Shown here piece after piece: positions 1 through 5,365 of a DNA stretch of 5,365 bases (position 1 is the first letter of the stretch; each line of letters opens with the position of its first letter). Origin of the DNA: VAZQ01 sp035552735 (GTDB lineage: Bacteria; Pseudomonadota; Alphaproteobacteria; Rhizobiales; Xanthobacteraceae); the NCBI GenBank assembly GCA_035552735.1, contig DASZKX010000060.1, positions 1 through 5,365 on the forward strand, given 5' to 3'. Under the pieces are notes generated by a model that saw nothing but the letters and a program-made list of their open reading frames with translations, was not told the origin of the DNA and did no database searches. Made by a program: the position numbers and the translations under genes.

Positions 1-186
1 GTACGCCGCGCCGCCGTTCGTCAGGTGGCTCGGGGCCTTCTGGTTCAGATATTGCTGCCACTCACGCGCAGCCTGCGCGGAGCTTGCGCTTTCGTCGATG
101 TCGTTCGCCAGTGCGGCGGTGGCGCCACCGAGCATCAGCGCGGCGGCGAGGGCGATCGTGGTCTTGGTGAGGATCGTCTTGGTCAT
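1..186 (-). CDS. Small exported protein of unknown function (C-terminus beyond window)
   Basis: The reading frame starts at the ATG at 186-184 and stays open for 62 codons to the left edge, so its C-terminus is missing. A GGAG Shine-Dalgarno core (194-197) lies 7 bases upstream of the ATG. The N-terminus is a clear Sec signal peptide: lysines at residues 3 and 8, a hydrophobic Ala/Leu stretch at about residues 10-26, and a probable signal peptidase I site after Ala-Leu-Ala (25-27), before Asn28-Asp29. The visible mature part is short and polar (DIDESASSAQAAREWQQYLN, residues 29-48) and may be helical; it has no cysteine and no recognised catalytic motif. It resembles small exported hypothetical proteins common in Bradyrhizobium, which is recognition and not a search result. 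The product is probably periplasmic. The gene has its own upstream region with two palindromes around a promoter, so it is probably tightly regulated. Function unknown. The gene call is fairly secure because start, Shine-Dalgarno and signal peptide all agree. Confidence 0.8.
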   Translation of the reverse strand, partial: MTKTILTKTTIALAAALMLGGATAALANDIDESASSAQAAREWQQYLNQKAPSHLTNGGAAY

Positions 187-243
187 CTTTGGTCTCCAGC
201 TTTGCTTTTCCTGTTGCAGCGCCCCCCGAGGGAGAGGCGGTGA

Positions 244-262
244 TGACCGAACCGTTCGGTCA
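244..262. promoter_or_regulatory. Palindromic operator candidate 1 (TetR-like)
   Basis: TGACCGAACCGTTCGGTCA is a perfect dyad of two 9-base arms around one central base. It falls over the predicted transcription start of the minus-strand small-protein gene, just downstream of its -10 box, a position where a bound repressor would block initiation. Short, odd-centred dyads of this kind are typical of TetR-family operators; assigning the family is an inference. No regulator gene is visible in the window. Confidence 0.6.
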
Positions 263-270
263 GTGGCGTT

Positions 271-299
271 CATATGGGTCGGCACGGGCCCCGCGTCAA
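271..299 (-). promoter_or_regulatory. Candidate sigma-70 promoter for the small exported protein
   Basis: On the minus strand, TTGACG (299-294) matches the -35 consensus at 5 of 6 positions. It is followed after exactly 17 bases by CATATG (276-271), a weak -10 with 3 of 6 matches. Transcription would start near 264, giving a leader of about 78 bases before the ATG at 186. The promoter lies exactly between two related palindromes, which supports it as a regulated start. The weak -10 keeps confidence moderate. Confidence 0.45.
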
Positions 300-302
300 T
301 AT

Positions 303-321
303 TGACCGCACCGTTCGGTAA
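303..321. promoter_or_regulatory. Palindromic operator candidate 2 (TetR-like)
   Basis: This is a second, degenerate copy of the dyad at 244-262. The core ACCGCACCGTTCGGT (305-319) differs from the core of the first site by one base, and 7 of 9 arm positions are symmetric. The centres are 59 bases apart. It lies just upstream of the predicted -35 box. It could be a secondary binding site for the same regulator, or serve the divergent OsmC side. Confidence 0.5.
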
Positions 322-493
322 CACTCTCACTGGGATGTGATGGTTGATGTAAATAGAAGTAATTTCAATGGCTTAATAAAAGGCACGCCGATCCGCGGGA
401 TCCCGTGAGTGCGCGGAGCTAACGGCGAGCGATTGCGTAATCCCGCCTGCTTACGTAGGCCGATAAGCGTCAATTCAAGAAAGAGCTCGGAAT

Positions 494-1003
494 ATGGATG
501 CCATCGCGTTGCGCGCCATGCAGGCGCCGCTCAAGGAGCGCTACAAGGGCGATCCGCAATCGGCCGTCATCACCTTGAGGGCGCACGGATCGCTCGACGA
601 TACGGCGATCGCCTGCAAGGTCGAGACCGGGCGCGCGCTCGCGGTCGCCGGCCTGCATCCCGCCACCGGCGGGTCGGGGCTCGAGCTTTGCTCAGGCGAC
701 ATGCTGCTCGAGGCGCTGGTCGCCTGTGCGGGCGTGACGCTGAAGGCCGTCGCCACCGCGATTGATATTCCGCTCAAGTCCGGCATCGTGTCGGTGGAGG
801 GCGACCTGGATTTCCGCGGCACGCTCGGGGTCGCCAAGGATGCGCCGGTCGGCTTCAGGCAAATCCGCCTGCGCTTCGAGGTCGACACCGACGCCCCGCA
901 GGACAAGCTCGACCAGTTGCTCAAGCTCACCGAGCGCTATTGCGTGGTCTACCAAACCCTCAAGAGCGGCCCGCCTATCAAGGTCGGGCTGCAGCGGGTG
1001 TAG
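494..1003 (+). CDS. OsmC family peroxiredoxin-like protein
   Basis: The 169-residue product has the length and layout of the OsmC/Ohr family: cytoplasmic thiol peroxidases that reduce organic hydroperoxides with two cysteines. Cys78, in the helix reading ALVACAGVTL, fits the peroxidatic cysteine. Cys150, in LTERYCVVYQTL near the C-terminus, fits the resolving cysteine. The stretch HPATGGSGLELCSGDMLLEA (55-74) precedes the active helix as in the family, and the alternating beta segment at about 98-130 fits the OsmC fold. Cys41 and Cys66 are additional cysteines. There is no signal peptide. The ATG at 494 has a weak AAGAAAGAG ribosome site 8 bases upstream; an in-frame ATG at residue 9 is a less likely start because the first residues look native. 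The gene stands alone, divergent from the small exported protein and followed by a repeat element. The family assignment is strong. The subtype (OsmC, Ohr or the less characterised YhfA-like group) and the actual peroxidase activity are uncertain. Confidence 0.88.
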   Translation: MDAIALRAMQAPLKERYKGDPQSAVITLRAHGSLDDTAIACKVETGRALAVAGLHPATGGSGLELCSGDMLLEALVACAGVTLKAVATAIDIPLKSGIVSVEGDLDFRGTLGVAKDAPVGFRQIRLRFEVDTDAPQDKLDQLLKLTERYCVVYQTLKSGPPIKVGLQRV

Positions 1004-1024
1004 GATGCACAGCGTTCCTCGCCC

Positions 1025-1209
1025 CGCGTGCCATCAGGGCGTTTACGCCCGTCTGCGCGACGGGCTATGGAGAGGGCCGCACGGCAAGACGGAGAACCCG
1101 ATCTCGGCCTGGTGAGGAGCGTTACCACTCAGACTCGCGGCGGCGCCCCCTCATCCCAACTTTCTCCACAGCCAGTCGTAGACGGGCGTAAACGCCCTGA
1201 TGGCGCGCG
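1025..1209. repeat. Intergenic element bounded by 33-bp inverted repeats
   Basis: The left arm 1025-1057 and right arm 1177-1209 are inverted copies. A 25-base core (1030-1054 against 1180-1204) is perfectly complementary, and the arms extend outward and inward with only two mismatches, both G-T pairs that would still pair in RNA. Each arm contains its own small hairpin, GGGCGT-TT-ACGCCC (1037-1050) and its complement GGGCGTAAACGCCC (1183-1196). The 119-base interior is GC-rich with no convincing reading frame. The element fills most of the gap between the OsmC and substrate-binding protein genes (1004-1288). Its size and symmetry fit a small non-autonomous repeat of the RIME/MITE type found between genes in Rhizobiales. 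Membership of a named family is inferred, not tested. It might also fold in mRNA and affect transcript ends or stability. Confidence 0.7.
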
Positions 1210-1278
1210 CGGAGAAGGAGATCGCCGAGTCCGGAACAAGCGCTTCCAGCGATGATCAGACGCAGCTAGCATCTCCTT

Positions 1279-1283
1279 GGAGG
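1279..1283 (+). promoter_or_regulatory. Shine-Dalgarno that fixes the substrate-binding protein start
   Basis: GGAGG lies 5 bases before the ATG at 1289. It shows that the in-frame TTG at 1277, which overlaps this site, is not the start. Confidence 0.75.
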
Positions 1284-1288
1284 CCGCC

Positions 1289-2251
1289 ATGCCTATCAAA
1301 CACGTCTACATTCGCGCCCTGTTCGCCGCACTGCTCGTAGCCGCCGCCCCAACCTTTGGCGCCGCGGCCGAGATGCTTCGCGTCGGCAAATCCGTGCCGG
1401 AGGCCTTCTCCTTCGTGCCGCTCGATGTCGGCATGCGGGTCGGCCTGTTCCGGAAATACGGCGTCGAGATCGAAGCCTCGTCGCTCTCGGGCGGCGCCCG
1501 GCTGCAGCAGGCAATGGCCGCAGACTCGATCGACATCGGGCTCGGCTCCGGACCCGAGATGGCGACGATCCAGAAGGGCTCGCCCGTCAAGGCGGTCGCC
1601 GCCATGGCGGGCGCGCCGCGGCTGCTGGCGCTGCTGGTGCGGCCCGACGGCGCGGTCAAATCGGTCGCCGACCTCAAGGGCAAGAAGATCGGGGTCACCA
1701 CCGTCAACTCGCTCACGGCCTGGCTGGTCAGCGAGCTCTCGCGCCAGCAGGGCTGGGGCCCGAACGGCATCGACGTGACGCCGCTCGGCGCCACATCCGG
1801 ACAATTTGCGGCGCTCAAGACCGGTCAGATCGACGGCCTGGTGGCCGACATCGCGACCCTGCTGCAGGCCGAGGCCAACCACTCTGGCAAGATCCTGTTC
1901 CGGTTCGGCGACCTGGTGAAGGATTTCCACATCCACGTGATCTTCGCCACCGACAAGCTGATCGCGACGCGGCCCGACGCGATCCGCTCGTTCCTGGAAG
2001 CCTGGTTCGAGACCATCGCCTTCATGCGCGCCGACAAGGCCCGCACCGTCGACATCGCCAAGGACATCATCAGCGTCGATCCCGCCATCACGGCGCGGAC
2101 CTACGACGAGCTGATGCCAATGTTCTCCTCCGACGGAAAATTCGATCCGAAGGCCCTGGCGGTGCTCGGCCGATCCTTTGTGGACCTGAAAATTCTCGCC
2201 GCCGAGCCCGACATGAGCAAATTCTACACGGAAGAATTCCTGCCGCAGTGA
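1289..2251 (+). CDS. ABC transporter substrate-binding protein, NMT1/SsuA-like
   Basis: The 320-residue product is a periplasmic type-II binding protein of the NMT1/THI5-like group (SsuA, TauA, NrtA and ThiY relatives), which deliver small ligands such as sulfonates, nitrate, pyrimidines or aromatic acids to an ABC permease. A Sec signal peptide is plain: Lys4 and Arg9, a hydrophobic core at 10-23, and a likely cut after Ala27 in GAAAEML. Family hallmarks follow. DVGMRVGLFRKYGVEIE (46-62) matches the 'GLFKKYGLDVE' segment of these proteins. Next come SGGARLQQAMAADSIDIGLG (67-86), the DLKGKKIGVTT hinge strand (128-138), and QIDGLVADIATLL (180-192) in the second lobe. Length is normal and the frame intact. 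No permease or ATPase gene is adjacent, so it is either an orphan receptor or pairs with components elsewhere. It follows a repeat element and converges on the hydrolase gene. The ligand cannot be told from the sequence. Confidence 0.87.
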   Translation: MPIKHVYIRALFAALLVAAAPTFGAAAEMLRVGKSVPEAFSFVPLDVGMRVGLFRKYGVEIEASSLSGGARLQQAMAADSIDIGLGSGPEMATIQKGSPVKAVAAMAGAPRLLALLVRPDGAVKSVADLKGKKIGVTTVNSLTAWLVSELSRQQGWGPNGIDVTPLGATSGQFAALKTGQIDGLVADIATLLQAEANHSGKILFRFGDLVKDFHIHVIFATDKLIATRPDAIRSFLEAWFETIAFMRADKARTVDIAKDIISVDPAITARTYDELMPMFSSDGKFDPKALAVLGRSFVDLKILAAEPDMSKFYTEEFLPQ

Positions 2252-2269
2252 TCTCCGGTATCACCAGGC

Positions 2270-2288
2270 CCGTGATTTCCAATCATGG
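2270..2288. terminator. Possible bidirectional hairpin between convergent genes
   Basis: An 8-bp stem with one G-T pair (2270-2277 with 2281-2288) and a 3-base loop lies in the 44-base gap between the two stop codons, 18 bases after one and 7 bases after the other. It is well placed to end transcription from both sides, but there is no T-run on either strand, so intrinsic termination is uncertain. Confidence 0.35.
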
Positions 2289-2295
2289 TGCCCGA

Positions 2296-3303
2296 TCAGA
2301 ACTCCATCAGGTCATTTGCGATGAGCACCGGACCTGTGAATTGCTTCTTAACCTGCTCGGCAAAGCGCTTGTAATCGTCCTTTGGATCGGAGCTGGCGGG
2401 AAGGTGACTCAACACGACGGTCTTGACTCCAGCCCGGGCCGCCATCTTGCCGACCTCCTCCGTGGTGAGGTGCTCTTGCGTCATATGCCGGACCGCACCC
2501 GCCTGCTGCTCGGGCGTCATCGACTGCCAGCGACCGGTCTTGATCTGCTGCTCCTTATACTCGTCGATGGAGCTGGTGACTTCCGAGACCAGTAGATCGG
2601 CGCCTTTGGCGAGCGTCGCGACCGCGTCGCTCGGACCGGTGTCTCCGGTAAAGACCACCGAACGATCGGGCGTGTCGAATCGATACGCATACGATTTGTA
2701 TTTTCCATAGCCCGGGCTGCCGGGCTGGAAATTGAAGTGGGTATTCTCGACGGCCGTGACCTTGATGTGGGCGTCCTGGAAGATCTTTCCGGCTCCGGTG
2801 TCATGACCGCTGAACACCTTGCTCGAGGGAACGATCTTGGTTCCGTCGCTGATCCTGATTTCCGAATTGACGTTGAGAAATTCGAGCAGTCCCGCGACGC
2901 TCGCGACCGTGCCGGGCGGGCCATAGATGTTGACCGGGCTGGCGCGATTGGCGTCATACACGACACTCATCAAGGCCCCGAGCCCGCTGGTGTGGTCGCT
3001 ATGGGGGTGCGTGATGAAGATATCATCGATGTTGCGGAAGTTGGTTCCGAGCTTGGTCAGACGGCGCGTCACCCCGTCGCCGGCATCGATGACATATTGG
3101 GCGCCGTTGACGATCAGCAGGTTCGATGATTGCGCGCGCCCGATCGTCGGCGCCGGCCCGGCGCGCGTGCCGAGCGTGATCAGACGGGTGCCGGATTTCG
3201 AAGGAGGTGGTGCTCCGCCTGATTGTCCCCAGCTCATTCCGGTCAGGACGACGACGCCGATCGTGATGAAGCTCGTCGTCAGCAATGTGCATGATCTCTG
3301 CAT
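2296..3303 (-). CDS. Exported metallo-beta-lactamase-fold hydrolase (RNase Z/arylsulfatase-like)
   Basis: The 335-residue product is a zinc hydrolase of the metallo-beta-lactamase superfamily with its metal ligands present. The signature THPHSDH (98-104) supplies His99, His101, Asp103 and His104. His189 in VENTHF, Asp221 in VFTGDTG and His300 in VVLSHLP complete a two-metal site. His278 in TQEHLTTEE is also typical of the RNase Z/arylsulfatase (AtsA) branch. The N-terminus looks like a signal peptide or membrane anchor (Arg3, hydrophobic 12-22, possible cut after SWG at 24-26, with no lipobox cysteine), so the enzyme probably acts in the periplasm. That argues against tRNA processing and for a small-molecule ester or sulfate substrate. 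The ATG at 3303 is chosen because GGAGG lies 5 bases upstream; a longer frame from 3351 lacks such a site. The gene runs in the same direction as mutS, 200 bp downstream of it. A possible -10 (TACTAT, 3359-3354) has no good -35. The substrate is unknown. Confidence 0.87.
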   Translation of the reverse strand: MQRSCTLLTTSFITIGVVVLTGMSWGQSGGAPPPSKSGTRLITLGTRAGPAPTIGRAQSSNLLIVNGAQYVIDAGDGVTRRLTKLGTNFRNIDDIFITHPHSDHTSGLGALMSVVYDANRASPVNIYGPPGTVASVAGLLEFLNVNSEIRISDGTKIVPSSKVFSGHDTGAGKIFQDAHIKVTAVENTHFNFQPGSPGYGKYKSYAYRFDTPDRSVVFTGDTGPSDAVATLAKGADLLVSEVTSSIDEYKEQQIKTGRWQSMTPEQQAGAVRHMTQEHLTTEEVGKMAARAGVKTVVLSHLPASSDPKDDYKRFAEQVKKQFTGPVLIANDLMEF

Positions 3304-3308
3304 GTTTC

Positions 3309-3313
3309 CCTCC
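3309..3313 (-). promoter_or_regulatory. Shine-Dalgarno that fixes the hydrolase start
   Basis: GGAGG on the minus strand lies 5 bases before the ATG at 3303. It also places the signal peptide at the very N-terminus, which supports this start over the upstream one at 3351. Confidence 0.7.
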
Positions 3314-3395
3314 GGCCGGGCAGGACAAGATCTCGCCGATCGATGCCGCAACGATAGTACACCATAAAATCGAAATCATCGCGGTCGCGCCGGCT

Positions 3396-3505
3396 CGAGC
3401 GGTTTCACATTAACCGGAGAAGGAAACCGCTCGCGCGTTTTTACATTGTCGCATTTTCGGACGGAAAACCGGTGTCCACTTTTCCTGAAAATGCTCTAAA
3501 CCGCT
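3396..3505. repeat. Composite palindromic intergenic repeat touching the mutS stop
   Basis: Two hairpins lie side by side. The first has a perfect 11-bp stem, CGAGCGGTTTC (3396-3406) with its complement at 3423-3433, and a 16-base loop. The second pairs GCATTTTC (3451-3458) with GAAAATGC (3487-3494), with a further GGAAAA/TTTTCC stem inside (3463-3468 with 3480-3485). The outer ends are also inverted copies: AGCGGTTT (3398-3405) and AAACCGCT (3498-3505), the latter overlapping the mutS stop codon. From memory, the 'GCATTTTC ... GTGGACACCGG' pattern read on the minus strand resembles a very common rhizobial intergenic palindrome; this was not checked. It occupies about half of the gap between mutS and the hydrolase gene. 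In mutS mRNA it could act as a 3' structure protecting or ending the transcript, but no T-run follows on that strand. Confidence 0.6.
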
Positions 3506-5365
3506 ACGGCCTGCCCTTGCCCGCCGTCGCCTTCAGCGCATAAAGAGCTTCGAGCGCTTCGCGCGGCGACATCTCGTCGGGATGCAGCGCCGCCAAGGCG
3601 GCGATGACGGCGGTGAGCGCCGCATCCGGCGCCGCGGCGGCCGTCGGCCGCGGCGCGGCCGCGAACAGCGGCAGGTCCTCGAAGCCGCGCGGGGCGGCGC
3701 GATCCACTGCCTCGAGCTTGGCCAGGACCAGCTTCGCCCGCTCGATCACGGCGCCCGGCAGACCGGCGAGCTTCGCCACCTGGATGCCATAGCTGCGATC
3801 GGCCGAGCCCGGCACCACCTCGTGCAGAAACACGACCTCGCCCTCCCACTCCTTCACCCGCACGGTGGCGTTGAACAGCCGCGGCAGCGCGGCCGCGAGC
3901 GCGGTCAGCTCATGGAAATGGGTCGCGAACAAAGCGCGGCAGCGATTGCTCTCGTGCAGGTGCTCGATCGTGGCCCAGGCGATCGAGAGGCCGTCGAAGG
4001 TGGCGGTGCCGCGGCCGATCTCGTCCAGGATGACAAGCGAGCGCTCGCCCGCCTGATTGAGGATCGCGGCGGTCTCCACCATCTCGACCATGAAGGTCGA
4101 GCGCCCACGGGCGAGATCGTCGGCCGCGCCCACGCGCGAGAACAGCCGGTCGATGGCGCCGATCTTGGCGCGGCGCGCCGGCACGAAGCTGCCCATTTGG
4201 GCCAGGATCGCAATCAGGGCATTCTGGCGCAGGAAGGTCGACTTGCCGCCCATGTTGGGTCCGGTGAGGAGCCAGATGCGCCCGGCCGCGGCGCCCGCCG
4301 GGGCCGAGAGATCGCAATCATTGGCCACGAACGGCCCGCCGTCGGCGACGAGCGCCTGCTCCACCACCGGATGGCGGCCACCTTCGATGATGAAATCGAG
4401 CGAGCCGTCGGTCTCCGGCCGCACATAGGCGCGCTCGGCCGCGAGCTCCGCCAATCCGGCCGCCACGTCGAGGCTGGCCAGCGCGGCTGCCGCATTCGTT
4501 ATGGAGCCCTGCGCCGCCGTCACCAGGGCGGTCAACCGCTCGAAGCTCTTGAGCTCGATTGAGAGCGCCCGCTCGGCGGCGCTCGCGATCTTGACCTCGA
4601 GCTCGCCGAGCTCAGTGGTGGTGAAGCGCACCTGGCCGGCCAGCGTCTGGCGATGGATGAAGATCGCGTTCAAGGGCGGGCGCAGGAACCTGTCGCCGTT
4701 CTGCGCGGTCGCCTCCACGAAATAGCCTAGCACGTTGTTGTGGCGGATCTTGAGCGAGCGCACGCCGCTCTCCTCGGCGTAGCGCGCCTGCAGGGCCGCG
4801 GTCACCCGGCGCGACTCGTCGCGTAGCGCGCGGGCGTCGTCGAGCGCGGCCTCATAGCCGGCGCGCAAGAAGCCGCCGTCGCGTTTGATGAGCGGCAGCT
4901 CGTCGGCGAGCGCGCGGCTGAGCTCGGCCGCAATGGCTGGATCGGGCTCCGCCATGGCGACCGCCGCCTGCGCGATCTCGGCCGGAAGCGTGGGTGTCTG
5001 CGTCAGCGTGCCGGCGAGCCTCGCTGCGGCCGCGATGCCGTCCCGGATAGCTGCGAGGTCGCGCGGGCCGCCGCGGCCGACCACCAGCCGCGCCAACGCG
5101 CGCGCCAGGTCGGGCGCCGCCTTGAGCTGGTCGCGGGTCGCGCCGCGCATGCCCGCGTCGGCGACGAAGAAGGCGACCGCGTCATGCCGGCGTCCGATCG
5201 TGGCCGGGTCGGTCAGCGGCGCCGCCAGCCGCTGCGCCAGCAGGCGCGAGCCCGGCGGCGTCACGGTGCGGTCGATGGCGGCCAAGAGCGATCCGCGCCG
5301 GTCGCCCGAGAGCGCGCGCGTGAGCTCGAGATTGACCCGTGTGGCCTGGTCGATGGCAAGCGTCG
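3504..5365 (-). CDS. mutS: DNA mismatch repair protein MutS (N-terminus beyond window)
   Basis: MutS recognises mispaired bases and, through ATP-driven clamp sliding and MutL, starts mismatch repair in the cytoplasm. The frame is open to the right edge, giving 619 visible residues; numbering here starts at the first full codon (5363). With family lengths near 850-910, roughly 230-290 residues are missing, including the mismatch-reading Phe-X-Glu and connector domains. Seen in order are: the core start (IDQATRVNLEL, 4-14; AAIDRTVTPPGSR, 28-40); the clamp (SLKIRHNNVLGYFVEAT, about 203-219); Walker A TGPNMGGKST (367-376); the dimer-interface signature GAADDLARGRSTFMVEM (412-428); Walker B LVILDE (443-448) with GRGTATFDG (450-458); FATHFHELT (479-487); and SYGIQVAKLAGLP (524-536). 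A DLPLF segment (563-567) resembles a beta-clamp-binding motif, and the end (ALTAVIAAL to LYALKA) matches the C-terminal multimerisation helices. All ATPase motifs are intact, so the gene looks functional. Its stop codon overlaps the edge of a repeat element. A TTG at 5285 is internal, not the start. Confidence 0.97.
   Translation of the reverse strand, partial: TLAIDQATRVNLELTRALSGDRRGSLLAAIDRTVTPPGSRLLAQRLAAPLTDPATIGRRHDAVAFFVADAGMRGATRDQLKAAPDLARALARLVVGRGGPRDLAAIRDGIAAAARLAGTLTQTPTLPAEIAQAAVAMAEPDPAIAAELSRALADELPLIKRDGGFLRAGYEAALDDARALRDESRRVTAALQARYAEESGVRSLKIRHNNVLGYFVEATAQNGDRFLRPPLNAIFIHRQTLAGQVRFTTTELGELEVKIASAAERALSIELKSFERLTALVTAAQGSITNAAAALASLDVAAGLAELAAERAYVRPETDGSLDFIIEGGRHPVVEQALVADGGPFVANDCDLSAPAGAAAGRIWLLTGPNMGGKSTFLRQNALIAILAQMGSFVPARRAKIGAIDRLFSRVGAADDLARGRSTFMVEMVETAAILNQAGERSLVILDEIGRGTATFDGLSIAWATIEHLHESNRCRALFATHFHELTALAAALPRLFNATVRVKEWEGEVVFLHEVVPGSADRSYGIQVAKLAGLPGAVIERAKLVLAKLEAVDRAAPRGFEDLPLFAAAPRPTAAAAPDAALTAVIAALAALHPDEMSPREALEALYALKATAGKGRP

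Larger units (their letters stand above)
187..493. other. Divergent intergenic region between small exported protein and OsmC gene
   Basis: This 307-base gap separates two divergently transcribed genes and contains no convincing coding sequence. Its left half carries the leader, promoter and paired palindromes of the minus-strand small-protein gene, listed separately. The part at 349-380 is clearly more AT-rich than its surroundings and could hold promoter elements. I found no well-spaced -35/-10 pair for the plus-strand OsmC gene. A weak purine-rich Shine-Dalgarno (AAGAAAGAG, 477-485) lies 8 bases before the OsmC start. Confidence 0.6.

Noticed and set aside
1028..1255. Plus-strand frame of 75 codons between the OsmC and binding-protein genes
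   Set aside because: It runs through both inverted-repeat arms, is dominated by Arg/Gly/Pro codons and has no ribosome site, so it is most likely non-coding.
1277..1288. TTG at 1277 as start of the substrate-binding protein
   Set aside because: It overlaps the GGAGG ribosome site, and the ATG at 1289 gives ideal spacing and a clean signal peptide.
1256..1936. Minus-strand frame of 226 codons opposite the substrate-binding protein gene
   Set aside because: It is a shadow of a well-supported gene, low in complexity, with no ribosome site or recognisable domain.
3304..3351. Upstream start at 3351 for the hydrolase, adding 16 residues
   Set aside because: The extension is Arg/Pro-rich, would bury the signal peptide, and lacks a ribosome site, whereas the ATG at 3303 has GGAGG 5 bases upstream.
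3396..3442. 11-bp stem followed by TTTTT on the plus strand read as an intrinsic terminator
   Set aside because: No plus-strand gene precedes it: both flanking genes are on the minus strand. The T-run is 4 bases past the stem, and the hairpin belongs to a repeat element.
3582..4562. Long plus-strand reading frame (326 codons) opposite mutS
   Set aside because: It is antisense to a clear mutS. Its Arg/Gly/His-rich composition is what high-GC third positions produce on the opposite strand, and no family motif is visible.
1..5365. Search for CRISPR arrays, tRNA or rRNA genes, transposases, phage genes or a defence/toxin cluster
   Set aside because: None seen. There are no regularly spaced direct repeats, no cloverleaf, and all the larger genes belong to ordinary, recognisable families.

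Overview
The window is GC-rich, compact bacterial chromosome that looks alphaproteobacterial, most likely Bradyrhizobium or a close relative (Nitrobacteraceae). The reasons are strong G/C preference at third codon positions, the character of the encoded proteins (a small 'TAALAND' secreted protein, an OsmC protein, a MutS with an alphaproteobacterial-style C-terminus), and palindromic intergenic repeats of the kind common in Rhizobiales. The genus is an inference from recognition; no search was run.

Layout from left to right. 1-186 (minus) is the N-terminal part of a small exported protein, cut by the left edge. Upstream of it, a plausible sigma-70 promoter (271-299, minus) sits between two related palindromes (244-262 and 303-321) that look like operators for a TetR-type repressor. 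494-1003 (plus) is an OsmC/Ohr-family peroxide-defence protein. 1025-1209 is a gene-free element bounded by near-perfect 33-bp inverted repeats. 1289-2251 (plus) is a secreted NMT1/SsuA-like ABC-transporter substrate-binding protein. It converges, across a 44-bp gap with a small hairpin, on 2296-3303 (minus), an exported metallo-beta-lactamase-fold hydrolase of the RNase Z/arylsulfatase-like type. 3396-3505 is a composite palindromic repeat whose outer end overlaps the mutS stop codon. 3504-5365 (minus) is the C-terminal two thirds of mutS, cut by the right edge.

The genes do not form one pathway. They are mostly single transcription units: a housekeeping mismatch-repair gene, a stress gene and two exported proteins, with repeats in two of the gaps. 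Only mutS and the hydrolase gene run in the same direction one after the other, and they are separated by 200 bp of repeat-rich DNA, so co-transcription is doubtful. I see no phage, transposase, CRISPR, tRNA or rRNA, and no convincing undescribed multi-gene system. The points most worth a second look are the paired operators around the small-protein promoter and the two intergenic repeat elements.
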